From contig JASAND010000660.1 in the NCBI GenBank assembly GCA_030248195.1, positions 1 through 64,000 on the forward strand: a stretch of DNA of 64,000 bases, read 5' to 3'. This document shows, in pieces, positions 10,906 through 23,299 of this stretch; within the stretch, counting starts at the first letter, position 1; each line of letters starts with the position of its first letter. The position numbers and the translations under genes were made by a program. The notes below the pieces were generated by a model. That model was not told the origin of the DNA, did not search any database, and was given only the letters and a program-made list of their open reading frames with translations. Source of the DNA: Trissonchulus latispiculum. Its lineage: Eukaryota > Nematoda > Enoplea > Enoplida > Ironidae.

Positions 10906-11814
10906 TGGCAGATATTTATGAAACAAGGCTGATACGTGTTCGATGTACAGGTATCTTCAGTCACTCAATTTGATTTCTCTTTTTGTGATAAATCTGTCGA
11001 AGACAGGTTACATATTTTTAAGTCGATCAGTTTGCACTTAATAAATACATGTCCCTTTCAGGGCACTTCCCTTTCTTCTAAACCTCCTAATAAGCGCAAT
11101 TAGTCTAACCGGATAAAGCGGTTGCTGTTGAATAAACGTAAATCTTTCAAGCAATTTAAAAATCATCAGACTGAAGAGTCAAAGGCCAAATACAAAAAAT
11201 GCGTAAAACTTTTATCCAATCATTCGGAAATGTCAAATGTCTTTGCGAAGCAATTTTTTCTGTCTTTGTTGTTGACGATAATAATTGCCCTAATATTCCT
11301 GATTGTAATGTGAATTATGATAATGATTGTATTCGGAAGTTAGTTTCGTTTAGGGTAACTCGCAAACATGTAGCTGATTCTATTGCTAATCTAAAAATTG
11401 ATTCAAGTGAAGGGCCTGATGGTCTTCCTGCTGTATTTTTCGAAACATTTGATCAACTTTTGACAGTTCCATTGCAGGCTATTTCCCAAAAATCTTTTGA
11501 AACTGGTGAGATACCTCGTGATTGAAAGCAAGCTACAGTGGTGCCTATTTACAAAGGCAAGGGCAATAAGTCAATGGCTATTAACTATCGTCCTGTTAGT
11601 CTGACTTGTATTTGCTGTAAGCTGATGGAATACTTAAAATGCATTGCATGAATATTTCAGCAGCTTAGATCTCTTGTCCCCTCATCAACATGGATTTATC
11701 CCTGGACGATCTACACAAACACAGCTTTTGGAATGTTTAAGGTCGCACTTCCCTTACATTCAGTCCACTTTGGAAAGCTATAACTTACTCAATATAGGGA
11801 GCTATGAATAGTGC
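10906..11814 (+). pseudogene. Non-LTR retrotransposon, N-terminal RT fragment (left arm)
   Basis: The frames 11122-11313 and 11199-11525 encode linker and the first RT blocks, including DSSEGPDGLPAVFF (the conserved GPDG..P finger motif), followed after a stop at about 11523 by VVPIYKGKG and NYRPVSLTC. The catalytic YxDD block is absent, so the copy is truncated. Frameshifts and a stop make it non-functional. The right-arm copy is more complete. Confidence 0.8.
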
Positions 11815-12745
11815 CACATATCAAAAGTAAGCTCTACATCTTCTGCATCGTCTGGTATCATTGAAACGTGTCTACATGGTTTGTATTGGTCGCAAACTTA
11901 CCATACATACCCCCAATCTTTGACCAAATTTTTTCTGGAAAATGTTTACGCAATAAGAAAATGATCGTTTCCAATGTGTTTCTGAGAAAATTTGCCAGGG
12001 ACGGTTTTTTGATTTTGACAAAATATCGTTTCAGTGTGCAGCAATTGAGCATTTTCTGGAAATTTGGCATTTCATCCAACGTTGAAAAAATCATTGCTCT
12101 TGATTGGAGGCTGATAAAGAGAAAAATAAAAAACCGCCCCGGGCAAATTGTCCAACCATACTGCGTGCAAAGTATCTTTTAGATCCATCCATTGGTTGTG
12201 GAGCAATCTTCGGTCAAAAAATTTTGGCCGCAATTTGACGAAACCAGTTATTCGACCAGAACTTTAGACTCATTCAGTGTACAAGGTTCTAATCAACCTA
12301 ATTTGTGCCTCTTTCGAAGCTCTTTAATTTGAGTTTAAACTTGCATACGCTTGTAGTGTACACTGACTCCAATTCGATAAAAACTGTTTTCAGCAAGATC
12401 GAGTCAAAATAACCAATTTTCGAGCAAAAAGTGTTCAAAAATTCACTGCTCAAAAACGATACGAGCTAAAGACTTATGTCTAAAAGCAAAGTTGTAGAGC
12501 ACATAATAAGCTTTAAAATGATTATAGTCGCTGGGCATAATTTTCTACATATAGTTCTAGAACTTCAAATTTTTGTTTCTCACTGTACATGAGCGCTATG
12601 ATTCTGGCGTTTTTGCAGGACGTTTACTGTCATTCTCGGTGTGTTTTCTGAAAATTTGATTGAAAATTGAAATTGAAAATTGAAATTTGATCGGGCAATA
12701 ATTGCGTTTTCTGCAACTATATCTGCACTTAAGGGGTGCACGACC
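11815..12745. repeat. Dispersed non-coding repeat
   Basis: No gene. Several segments (GTGAGAAACAAAAATTTGAAG at about 12576, the AAACGTGTCTACATGG region at about 11862, and the AAGTGGACTGAATGTAAGGG type) recur in diverged form at 50765-51125 inside a foldback. The right end carries TTAA-GGGGTGCACGACC-TTAA at 12729-12749, possibly the edge of a separate TTAA element whose other end I could not find. Confidence 0.55.
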
Positions 12746-14636
12746 TTAAGGTGGTAGTACCACTACCGGGGTGGACTTTGAACAGATACTGTGAACTAAA
12801 AACTTAATCAATCGCTTTGAAATTTGGCATAATTGTTCTTTATTATGTTTTGCATCAGATGAGCTGATCTACAACGCTGCGGGGACTGGCTTTCTGTCTA
12901 CACAATAGGAAATGTATTAAAAGCTTTAAACTTAAATATCTCCTTGAATCCTTTATGAAATCATTTGAGATTTTCAGTATATGGTTAGTTTACATATACG
13001 CTCAGGCCGTTTTTTAGTTTTTCGTAAAAGTGAGTTTTCCGTTTTTTAACGTGTTTTGAAAATTTGTAAAATTTATATCTTGCTTAATATTGCGTTTTTC
13101 CAAAAACCAAGAAAACGGCCTGAGCGTATGCTGATGCAAAACATATTTGCAAAATTTGGTCCATTTTGACTGTAGGAGTGACGAGAAAATCAAAAACAAA
13201 AATTCTGTAATTTTACATTGTTTGCATTGGTTTTCGAAACTTCCAATGCTTTCAAGCAGGTGCAAAGTGCTTTCTATTAGATAATGCACATAAATAACGC
13301 AAAAGGAACCGTTAAAACCCAATAGATTTAATTTCTGGACATACTGTTTTTACTTTACATTATGTGTGCAAACGGTCAACGTAATTGAGCTATGTCAGCT
13401 ATATATCAGCTCTTCAGCTTCAACCGCTTGTAACTTTTGATAGAAACCACGTACAGAAGAGATATGCACATCATTATAAAGCTCTTTTTATGCTCTTTCA
13501 CATGGCCGATTCAAATTTAGGATACAAGGCTTAAGGGGGCGCTTGCATTACCGGGAACGGTTCTCCTGAGTTTATTTTATAACGAATCTATTTCAAACTT
13601 TCAGCATAGGTAGCTGGTGCTAAATGCTAGCAATATGGAGAATTTGAATAATTCAGTGCTTGGCTTGCGACTTACACAAGAGGGATAAGTTGAAATCTTC
13701 AAAACGCTGTCACTCATTAACGGCTGAATGAAATTAGCTCAAATTTGGCACAAATGCGTAAATGAACATAACGCAGGGGCTATTTTTTCAGTTTTTCGAT
13801 TTATGCAGTTTTGAGTATTTTATGAATATTCGAAAACTTTGAAAGTCAATAAATCACGGAATATACCATTTAAACAAAAACTAAAAAAATTGCCCCTGCG
13901 TACCCGTCAAATAAATGTGCATGCAAAATTTGAGCGAGTTTGGTCGCAATATTTATGAGAAAATCAAATTGAAAATTTCGCACTAATCGCTTCAGTTTTT
14001 CGCAAATATTATGCTTTTAATAAGTCGCATAGTGTATTTCATGAAATAATAAACAAATCCAACACAAAAGCAACGTGAAAAGCCCTGCAGAATTCATTTC
14101 CGAACGATAGATTTTTACATTGGCATTCGCTTTGAGAATGGTAAACGTAACTTTGTCATATATTCAACCGCCTGTAACTTTTGATTGCAACCACGTACAG
14201 GAGAGATATGCACATCGTTGTAACGGGCTTTTTATGCTCTTTAACCTAGTGCATTCGACGTTGTCGTTTGCAGCTTTACTAAAATTTCGAAATTTTAAGC
14301 CATACCAGTAGCACGTGGTCTCCGTTGGCGAAATTTTGTCAAAAGATGCCTCGTCAACCAAAGTAAGTTGGGATTTCTTTAATATTGAGCTATCGGTCTA
14401 AATTTCATATCCGTAATCCCGATAATGCAAGCGCCCCCTTAAATAAAATTTTGATTATTTGCACATGCGCTAAGCCATGATGGTAGCTAGCAAATTATGC
14501 ACTCTCAGACACCAAACTTTTATGCAAAGATAGCCTGCCAACCAAACGTGTTTCACCACTAGTTTTGTCATGTTTGCTTCATTTATTTTATGCCATGATT
14601 AGGTCGAAAATCCCGCAAGTGGTACTACCACCTTAA
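12746..14636. mobile_element. TTAA-flanked transposon (GGTGGTAGTACC ends) with a second one nested in it
   Basis: The ends are TTAA-GGTGGTAGTACCACT at 12746 and AGTGGTACTACC-ACC-TTAA ending at 14636. After removing the nested element (13531-14442) about 980 bp remain, the size of the GGTGGTGATTCC element. Both share GGTGGT at the termini, so they are related families. No transposase frame is present. Mirror copy: 18269-20160. Confidence 0.85.
13531..14442. mobile_element. Nested TTAA-flanked transposon (GGGGGCGCTTGCATTA ends)
   Basis: TTAA-GGGGGCGCTTGCATTA starts at 13531 and TAATGCAAGCGCCCCC-TTAA ends at 14442. It lies wholly inside the 12746-14636 element and is therefore younger. Reading frames such as 14120-14311 have no protein similarity that I recognise. 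Mirror copy: 18463-19375. Confidence 0.85.
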
Positions 14637-14639
14637 GAG

Positions 14640-15353
14640 ACTGGGCTTCGTATATTGATAATAGAGTTCCTGTAGATGCTGTTTATATTGATGTTCTGGC
14701 TTAGCGTGTTTATGATCGCGAGAAATACACGTTTATAATGGTTTTATGGACTTCTAAACTCAATATTGACCTTATTCTGGACTCAGTAACATGTTGGCAA
14801 TCAAGTTTTCGAGTTTAAATACACTGCCTAATGTTAAAATTATTTAATGATTTCATGTTTTTCGACATTAGCAATGGCTGAAAATACGATTTTTGGCATA
14901 GAAAGTTTTTGGGGGGAGTTTTTGGCGGGGTGGGGGGGGTTTGGGGCATAGGTGTAACGGGGATTTGGGTTGGGGGGCCCTCCCCCCAAAATTTTGGGGC
15001 GGGGCCCCTTTTAAACCTCCCCCAAACCCCCCAAGACCTCCCCCAAACCTCCCCCCAAGAATTTTTTACTATTTTTATGCCAAAAATCGCATTTTCAGCC
15101 ATTGCTAATGCGAAAAAACATCCAACCATTAACTAATTTTAACATTAGACAGGGGTTTTAAACTCGAAAACTTGGTTGCCAACATGTTTCTAACTACAAA
15201 ATAAGGTCAATATTGAGTCAGAAAGTCCATAAAACTGTTGAAAACGTGTATTTCAAGCACTAATGATCACTTTAAGCCAAAAATTTGAACATTTTTGAAA
15301 AATTTTGCAAAATTTACCCTAAAAATACCCGATTTTTAGCCAATTTTTCCAAT
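14640..15353. repeat. Poly-G/C repeat units at the inner end of the left arm
   Basis: Two tandem copies of the poly-G unit with landmarks CAATATTGACC and AACATGTT at about 14760-14795 and 15185-15220. They run directly into more copies of the same unit in the spacer, so the palindrome centre lies within one tandem array of this repeat. Confidence 0.75.
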
Positions 15354-17549
15354 GACTACCCCCCCCATAGATGTGTTCGGGGGGGGGGACCCCCCCCACC
15401 AAATTGACAAAGTTTCGCGACCCCCCCCCCCCAGATTTTTCAGACTTTAGCTAGGCCCCCCCGATTTTTGTTGGTGGTTTGGATAAATGGCTGGGGGGGG
15501 TACCCCCCCCAAACCTCCCCCCAATTACACCTTATGGTTTGGGGCATAGGTGTAACGGGGATTTGGGTTGGGGGGGCCCCCTCCCCCGGAATTTTGGGGG
15601 GGCCCTTTTCAGACCCCCCCACGACCCCCCCCCCCCCAACCTCCCACAAAAAATTTTTCTATTTTTATGTCAAAATCGCATTTTCAGCCATTGCTAATGC
15701 CAAAAAACATTCAACTATGAAGTAATTTTGACATTAGACAGGGGTTTTAAACTCGAAATCTTGATTGCCAACATGTTTCTAAGTCTAAAATAAGGTCAAT
15801 ATTGAGCCAGAAAGTCCATAAAACCGTTAAAAGCGTGTATTTCTCCCAATAATAAACACTTTAAGCCAAAAATTTGGACTTTTTTGAAAAATTTTGCAGA
15901 ATTTGCCCTAAAAATACCCTATTTTTGGCCAATTTTTCGCGCCTTCGGCGCGATTACCCCCCCCCCCCGTGGGGGGGGGGGGCGCGGGGCCCCCAAAAAT
16001 TTTTGGGGTGTTTTTTAAAAATTGGGGGGGGGGGGGGGGGTTACCCCCCCCCCCCCCCAATTACACCTATGGTTTGGGGTGGTCTACAGAGGGGGCACCC
16101 CAAATTGCGGGGGGAGGCCCCCCACTCCAAATCCCCGTTATATCTATGTACATACATGTCCATACAGACCTGAACCCATAGGTGTGTTAGGGGGGGGGGG
16201 GGGGAGGGGGGGTTGGGGGACCCCCTCCCCCATTGGAGGGTCGCCACCCCCCTAAAAAATTTTCCACTCCCCACGATTTTTTCAGACCCCTCCCCTAAAA
16301 TTCAACCCTACTAAATTTGAAAATTAATAAAAACTGAAATTTTAAAAAATTCCTTAGCGAAAAAGCTAGAATCGCTAATTAAACTAAACGTTAAAAATAC
16401 GTAAAATTGAAAATTTTCATTTTAACGAAAAACCGATTTTTTTCAAATTTTCTCCCAAAAATTTTTCTTACCAAGACTTTTCGGCCCCCCCCCTTGCAAA
16501 CCCCTCCCCCGACCCCCCAATGCCAGCCACACCTAGCGGCCACACCCCCCGATCGGATTTTTCCGGTTTTGGAGCGGAGTTTATATCGTTACAGCTTGTA
16601 ACGGTTTTAAAATTTGTTTAAGCCGAAATTGAGGGAGTTTTCAAGCCATTTTTAGCGAATTTAGTATATATAACGTTTTGGCGAAGGCTTGGTTTCTAGC
16701 CAATTTTTCAAATTTGTTTCGTGTTGAATCGCTTAGGGGGGGGGCGAGGGCGGGGGGAGCATAGGTGGAGGGGGGGGGGGGGGGGGGGGACCCCCCCCCC
16801 ATGGAGGGGCGCCGACCCCTAAAAATTTTTTCCAACTCCCCCCACGATTTTTTCAGACCCCCTCCCCTAAAAATTTCAAAACCCTACCTAAATTTTGAAA
16901 ATTTTAGCTAAAAATTCGAAATTGTAAAAAAAATTCAAATTAGCGAAAAAGCTAGAATCGCTTAATTAAGCCAAAAATCGTTAAAAACGCGTAACTTGAG
17001 AAAATTTCAATTTTTAACGAAAAACCGATTTTTTTCGAATTTTGCCCCCCCCAAAAATTTTTCTACCCCTGACTTTTGGCCCCCCCCTGCCAAAACCCCC
17101 CTCCACCGACACCCCACCCCACTTTTCGCCAGCCACACCTATGGAGGTAAGTCAGGACTCAAGGTCGGGTATGGCTATGGGGAAAGGGGACTGACCATAG
17201 GTGTACCGCCTGTTTGGATTGGGGGGGGGGTTCCGTTGTTGCTCGTTTTTTTTTTTTTTTTCTTGGGTGCGGGGGGCGGGGTTTGGCGTTTGTTGGGGTT
17301 GTGTTTTTTTGTTTTTTTTTTTTTTTTTGGGTTTTGGGTGTTTTTTTTTGTTTTGTTTTTTGTTTTTTTTTTTTTTTTTTTTTTTTGGTTTTTTTTTTTT
17401 TTTTTTGGGGGGGGGGGTTTTGTTTGGGGGGGGGGGGGTTTTTTGTTTTGTAGGGGGGTTGGCCCTCCTGGGGGGCCTGGCTCCCCTTAAAGTGCCGGCT
17501 TGGGGTTTTGTTCCTTTTTTTTTTTTTTTTTTTTTGGGGGCGGGGGGGG
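15354..17549. other. Spacer between the palindrome arms, poly-G/C repeat units
   Basis: This 2.2 kb between the arms does not pair with itself as a whole. It holds further copies of the poly-G unit found in the arms: the landmark with AATATTGA and AACATGTT lies at about 15740-15815, and a GCGCCTTCGGCGCG hairpin at about 15940. Two more diverged units lie at 16190-16640 and 16735-17150. Runs of 8-20 G or C interrupt every unit. The long reading frames here (up to 164 codons) encode only Pro/Gly/Phe-rich homopolymer translations and are not genes. Confidence 0.8.
17215..17545. repeat. G/T-only low-complexity tract in the palindrome spacer
   Basis: More than 300 bases made almost only of G and T on the plus strand (T runs of 9-24 mixed with G runs such as GGGTTTTGGGTG). 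It ends 5 bases before the right arm starts. The 127- and 164-codon frames across it are Phe/Gly homopolymer and not genes. Confidence 0.85.
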
Positions 17550-18268
17550 ATTGGAAAAATTGGCTAAAAATCGGGTATTTTTAGGGTAAATTTTGCAAAA
17601 TTTTTCAAAAATGTTCAAATTTTTGGCTTAAAGTGATCATTAGTGCTTGAAATACACGTTTTCAACAGTTTTATGGACTTTCTGACTCAATATTGACCTT
17701 ATTTTGTAGTTAGAAACATGTTGGCAACCAAGTTTTCGAGTTTAAAACCCCTGTCTAATGTTAAAATTAGTTAATGGTTGGATGTTTTTTCGCATTAGCA
17801 ATGGCTGAAAATGCGATTTTTGGCATAAAAATAGGAAACAATTTTTGGGGGAGGTTTGGGGGAGGTCTTGGGGGGGGTTTGGGGGAGGTCTAAAAAGGGG
17901 GCCCGCCCCCAAATTTTGGGGGGAGGGCCCCCCAACCCAAATCCCCGTTACACCAAGGCCCCAAACCCCCACGACCCCTCCTAAATCTCCCCCAAAAAAC
18001 TTTCTATGCCAAAAATCGTATTTTCAGCCATTGCTAATGTCGAAAAACATGAAATCATTAAATAATTTTAACATTAGGCAGTGTATTTAAACTCGAAAAC
18101 TTGATTGCCAACATGTTACTGAGTCCAGAATAAGGTCAATATTGAGTTTAGAAGTCCATAAAACCATTATAAACGTGTATTTCTCGCGATCATAAACACG
18201 CTAAGCCAGAACATCAATATAAACAGCATCTACAGGAACTCTATTATCAATATACGAAGCCCAGTCTC

Positions 18269-20160
18269 TTAAGGTGGTAGTACCACTTGCGGGATTTTCG
18301 ACCTAATCATGGCATAAAATAAATGAAGCAAACATGACAAAACTAGTGGTGAAACACGTTTGGTTGGCAGGCTATCTTTGCATAAAAGTTTGGTGTCTGA
18401 GAGTGCATAATTTGCTAGCTACCATCATGGCTTAGCGCATGTGCAAATAATCAAAATTTTATTTAAGGGGGCGCTTGCATTATCGGGATTACGGATATGA
18501 AATTTAGACCGATAGCTCAATATTAAAGAAATCCCAACTTACTTTGGTTGACGAGGCATCTTTTGACAAAATTTCGCCAACGGAGACCACGTGCTACTGG
18601 TATGGCTTAAAATTTCGAAATTTTAGTAAAGCTGCAAACGACAACGTCAATTGCACTAGGTTAAAGAGCATAAAAAGCCCGTTACAACGATGTGCATATC
18701 TCTCCTGTACGTGGTTGCAATCAAAAGTTACAGGCGGTTGAATATATGACAAAGTTACGTTTACCATTCTCAAAGCGAATGCCAATGTAAAAATCTATCG
18801 TCCGGAAATGAATTCTACAGGGCTTTTCACGTTGCTTTTGTGTTGGATTTGTTTATTATTTCATGAAATACACTATGCGACTTATTGAAAGCATAATATT
18901 TACGAAAAACTGAAGCGATTAGTGCGAAATTTTTCAATTTGATTTTCTCATAAATGGTGCGACCAAACTCGCTCAAATTTTGCATGCACGTTTATTTGAC
19001 GGGTACGCAGGGGCAACTTTTTTAGTTTTTCTTTAAATCGTATATTCCGTGATTTATTGACTTTCAAAGTTTTCGAATATTCATAAAATACTCAAAACTG
19101 CATAAATCGAAAAACTGAAAAAATAGCCCCTGCGTTATGTTCATTTACGCATTTGTGCCAAATTTGAGCTAATTTCATTCAGCCGTTAATGAGTGACAGC
19201 GTTTTGAAGATTTCAACTTATCCCTCTTGTGTAAGTCGCAAGCCAAGCACTGAATTATTCAAATTCTCCATATTGCTAGCATTTAGCACCAGCTACCTAT
19301 GCTGAAAGTTTGAAATAGATTCGTTATAAAATAAACTCAGGAGAACCGTTCCCGGTAATGCAAGCGCCCCCTTAAGCCTTGTATCCTAAATTTGAATCGG
19401 CCATGTGAAAGAGCATAAAAAGAGCTTTATAATGATGTGCATATCTCTTCTGTACGTGGTTTCTATCAAAAGTTACAAGCGGTTGAAGCTGAAGAGCTGA
19501 TATATAGCTGACATAGCTCAATTACGTTGACCGTTTGCACACATAATGTAAAGTAAAAACAGTATGTCCAGAAATTAAATCTATTGGGTTTTAACGGTTC
19601 CTTTTGCGTTATTTATGTGCATTATCTAATAGAAAGCACTTTGCACCTGCTTGAAAGCATTGGAAGTTTCGAAAACCAATGCAAACAATGTAAAATTACC
19701 AAATTTTTGTTTTGATTTTCTCGTCACTCCTACAGTCAAAATGGACCAAATTTTGCAAATATGTTTTGCATCAGCATACGCTCAGGCGCGTTTTCTTGGT
19801 TTTTGGAAAAACGTAATATTAAGCAAGATATAAATTTTACAAATTTTCAAAACACGTTAAAAAACGGAAAACTCACTTTTACGAAAAACTAAAAAACGGC
19901 CTGAGCGTATATGTAAACTAACCATATACTGAAAATCTCAAATGATTTCATAAAGGATTCAAGGAGATATTTAAGTTTAAAGCTTTTAATACATTTCCTA
20001 TTGTGTAGACAGAAAGCCAGTCCCCGCAGCGTTGTAGATCAGCTCATCTGATGCAAAACATAATAAAGAACAATTATGCCAAATTTCAAAGCGATTGATT
20101 AAGTTTTTAGTTCACAGTATCTGTTCAAAGTCCACCCCGGTAGTGGTACTACCACCTTAA
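18269..20160. mobile_element. TTAA transposon, right-arm mirror copy
   Basis: Mirror of 12746-14636, with TTAA-GGTGGTAGTACC at 18269 and the inverted end with TTAA at 20157-20160. It contains the nested GGGGGCGCTTGCATTA element at 18463-19375. Both insertions are shared by the two arms and so predate the inverted duplication. Confidence 0.85.
18463..19375. mobile_element. Nested TTAA transposon, right-arm mirror copy
   Basis: TTAA-GGGGGCGCTTGCATTA at 18463 and TAATGCAAGCGCCCCC-TTAA ending at 19375. Same content as 13531-14442 with scattered substitutions. Confidence 0.85.
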
Positions 20161-21090
20161 GGTCGTGCACCCCTTAAGTGCAGATATAGTTGCAGAAAAC
20201 GCAATTATTGCCCGATCAAATTTCAATTTTCAATTTCAATTTTCAATCAAATTTTCAGAAAACACACCGAGAATGACAGTAAACGTCCTGCAAAAACGCC
20301 AGAATCATAGCGCTCATGTACAGTGAGAAACAAAAATTTGAAGTTCTAGAACTATATGTAGAAAATTATGCCCAGCGACTATAATCATTTTAAAGCTTAT
20401 TATGTGCTCTACAACTTTGCTTTTAGACATAAGTCTTTAGCTCGTATCGTTTTTGAGCAGTGAATTTTTGAACACTTTTTGCTCGAAAATTGGTTATTTT
20501 GACTCGATCTTGCTGAAAACAGTTTTTATCGAATTGGAGTCAGTGTACACTACAAGCGTATGCAAGTTTAAACTCAAATTAAAGAGCTTCGAAAGAGGCA
20601 CAAATTAGGTTGATTAGAACCTTGTACACTGAATGAGTCTAAAGTTCTGGTCGAATAACTGGTTTCGTCAAATTGCGGCCAAAATTTTTTGACCGAAGAT
20701 TGCTCCACAACCAATGGATGGATCTAAAAGATACTTTGCACGCAGTATGGTTGGACAATTTGCCCGGGGCGGTTTTTTATTTTTCTCTTTATCAGCCTCC
20801 AATCAAGAGCAATGATTTTTTCAACGTTGGATGAAATGCCAAATTTCCAGAAAATGCTCAATTGCTGCACACTGAAACGATATTTTGTCAAAATCAAAAA
20901 ACCGTCCCTGGCAAATTTTCTCAGAAACACATTGGAAATGATCATTTTCTTATTGCGTAAACATTTTCCAGAAAAAATTTGGTCAAAGATTGGGGGTATG
21001 TATGGTAAGTTTGCGACCAATACAAACCATGTAGACACGTTTCAATGATACCAGACGATGCAGAAGATGTAGAGCTTACTTTTGATATGT
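20161..21090. repeat. Dispersed non-coding repeat, right arm
   Basis: Mirror of 11815-12745. No gene. The 104-codon frame at 20724-21038 is conserved between arms only because the DNA is duplicated. Confidence 0.55.
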
Positions 21091-21094
21091 GGCA

Positions 21095-21788
21095 CTATTC
21101 ATAGCTCCCTATATTGAGTAAGTTATAGCTTTCCAAAGTGGACTGAATGTAAGGGAAGTGCGACCTTAAACATTCCAAAAGCTGTGTTTGTGCAGATCGT
21201 CCAGGGATAAATCTATGTTGATGAGGGGACATGATATCTAAGCTGCTGAAATACTCATGCAATGCATTTTTAAGTATACGTTCCATCAGCTTACAGCAAA
21301 TACAAGTCAGACTAACAGGACGACAGTTAATAGCCATCGACTTATTACACTTGCCTTTGTAAAGGCACCACTGTAGCTTGCTTCCAGTCACGAGGTATCT
21401 CACCAGTTTCAAAAGATTTTTGGAAAATAGCCTACAATGGAACTGTCAAAAAGTTGATCAAATGTTTTGAAAAATACAGCAGGAATACCATCAGGCCCTT
21501 CACTTTAATCAATTTGTAACTTAGCAATAGAATCAGCTACATGTTTGCGAGTTACCCTAAACGAAACTAACTTCCGAATACAATCATTATCATAATTCAC
21601 ATTACAATCAGGAATATTAGGGCAATTATTATCGTCAACAACAAAGACAGAAAAAATTGCTTCGCAAAGACATTTGACATTTCCGAATGATTGGATAAAA
21701 GTTTTACGCATTTTTTGTATTTGGCCTTTGACTCTTCAGTCTGATGATTTTTAAATTGCTTGAAAGATTTACGTTTATTCAACAGCAA
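21095..21788 (-). pseudogene. Non-LTR retrotransposon, RT fragment (right arm, better preserved)
   Basis: On the minus strand, frames 21597-21788, 21505-21711 and 21095-21412 follow one another. The last one reads uninterrupted through CRPVSLTCICCKLMERI and HQHRFIPGRSAQTQLLE, the standard RT blocks 2-3 of LINE-like elements. The left arm has stops and a deletion here. Frameshifts separate the three parts and the catalytic YxDD block is missing, so it is still a dead fragment. Confidence 0.85.
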
Positions 21789-22003
21789 CCGCTTTATCCG
21801 GTTAGACTAATTGCGCTTATTAGGAGGTTTAGAAGAAAGGGAAGTGCCCTGAAAGGGACATGTATTTATTAAGTGCAAACTGATCGACTTAAAAATATGT
21901 AACCTGTCTTCGACAGATTTATCACAAAAAGAGAAATCAAATTGAGTGACTGAAGATACCTGTACATCGAACACGTATCAGCCTTGTTTCATAAATATCT
22001 GCC

Positions 22004-23051
22004 ACTATAGTAGGACCAAAAATGTGTGTACAAACTTCGACCGTTTATAGCAGATTAACCTTTGGAGTAAACCCAACAATGTATATATTTTTAGAATCCT
22101 CAGGAACTCGAGATTTTGAAAATTCGGAAAATTCCGGAATTCCGGGTTTCATTTACGGAAAATCTAAAATTTTTAGTTTTTCGCCAAATTTTTATCGCAA
22201 TCAAAATTTTGTTTTCACGATCGAATAAAGCTGGTCCCGATGCATATTTTGCTCCTACAAGTTTTTTCAGGAAAATGCAGCCACTTTCCGGAATTCCGGG
22301 TTTTCAAAATTTCGGATTTTAAAATTTTCTCCAATACCCACAAGATGGGTATCATTCGACAGCTCTTGATGAGCTGAACAATTCTTGTAATATAACCAAC
22401 TCGCAGAAATGAGCCCAGTTCTAGGAATTCGCTAAAATCCTCCAAGCTAGTGAAATCAGAATTCGTGAATTTCGGGAATTTGGTGCATTTTCAGACATTG
22501 ATTCTATTACAAGAATTGTTCAGCTCATCAAGAGCTTTCGAATGGTACCCATATTGTGGGGTATTGGAAAAAATTTTAAAATCCGGAAAATCCGATTTTC
22601 TCGAATTCCGGGAATAGTCTGCATTTTCAAGAGTCCATTCTATTACAAAAGTTGTTCAGCTCGATAAGAGCTTTCGAATGATACCCATCTTGTGGGTATT
22701 GCAGAAAATTTTTAAAATCCGGAAATTTTCGGAAACCCGAAAATTTTTGAAAACCCGGAATTCCGGAAACTGGGTACATTTTCGTGAAAAACTTGTAGGA
22801 GCAAAAATATGCAGCGGGACCAGCTCTATTCGATCGTGAAAACAAAATTTTGATTGCGATAAGAATTTGGCGAAAAACTAAAAATTTTAGCTTTTTCGTG
22901 AATGAAACCCGGAATTCCGGAATTTTCCGAATTTTCAAAATCTCGAGTTCCTGAGGATTCTAAAAATATATACATTGTTGGGGTTTACTCCAAAGGTTAA
23001 TCTGCTATAAACGGTCGAAGTTTGTACACACATTTTTTGGTCGTACTATAG
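22004..23051. mobile_element. 1.05 kb foldback, right-arm mirror copy
   Basis: Starts CTATAGTAGGACCAAAAA and ends with the inverted form TTTTTTGGTCGTACTATAG. Self-complementary throughout, rich in CCGGAATTCCGG. It again separates the RT fragment from the endonuclease fragment. Confidence 0.85.
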
Positions 23052-23282
23052 TAATAGCAGCAGAAGGCACTGTAGATGAATGTACATTAAAAGACACCAC
23101 GTATGATCGCTTGAGCCTGGAGGTTGGTTTATATCGATATTTGAGACCATTGAGAGATTGTTGACAAACACTAGATCAAGAATAGAGTTTTGCCTAGTAG
23201 GTTGTAGAACCAACTGCATAAGATCAAAAGACTGGAAAAATTCTAGAAACCCGTTTTGGTTATAAGTTGAGAATGCAGTCAT
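23046..23282 (-). pseudogene. Non-LTR endonuclease fragment, right arm
   Basis: The 78-codon frame is identical in predicted sequence to the left-arm copy at 9624-9860 and ends with the LDLVF..SDH blocks of an AP-type endonuclease. The N-terminal part of the domain is missing. Confidence 0.8.
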
Positions 23283-23299
23283 TTTATGCCAATCTATAC

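Larger units (their letters stand above)
158..15353 (+). repeat. Left arm of a 32.7 kb inverted repeat
   Basis: Read in reverse complement, this 15.2 kb matches 17550-32904 from end to end. Mirror positions add up to about 33062 at the outer edge and 32903-32906 over the inner 7 kb, and the difference is explained by indels. The outer boundary is CGTACCTAGGAC at 158 against GTCCTAGGTACG ending at 32904; the next bases no longer pair. The inner boundary is the shared word CCAATTTTTCCAAT ending at 15353. No target-site duplication is visible around the whole structure. The left arm is the more decayed one: the GIY-YIG upstream part, the RT fragment and one 21-bp motif array are broken here and cleaner on the right. 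Confidence 0.95.

Noticed and set aside
11868..12182. A 104-codon frame conserved in both arms (11868-12182 and 20724-21038)
   Set aside because: Conserved only because the arms are duplicated DNA; the complementary strand also has an open frame there and neither shows similarity.
16996..17584. Long open frames (127-164 codons) in the spacer
   Set aside because: They encode only Phe/Gly/Pro homopolymers from T, G and C runs; no start context, no similarity, overlapping frames equally open.
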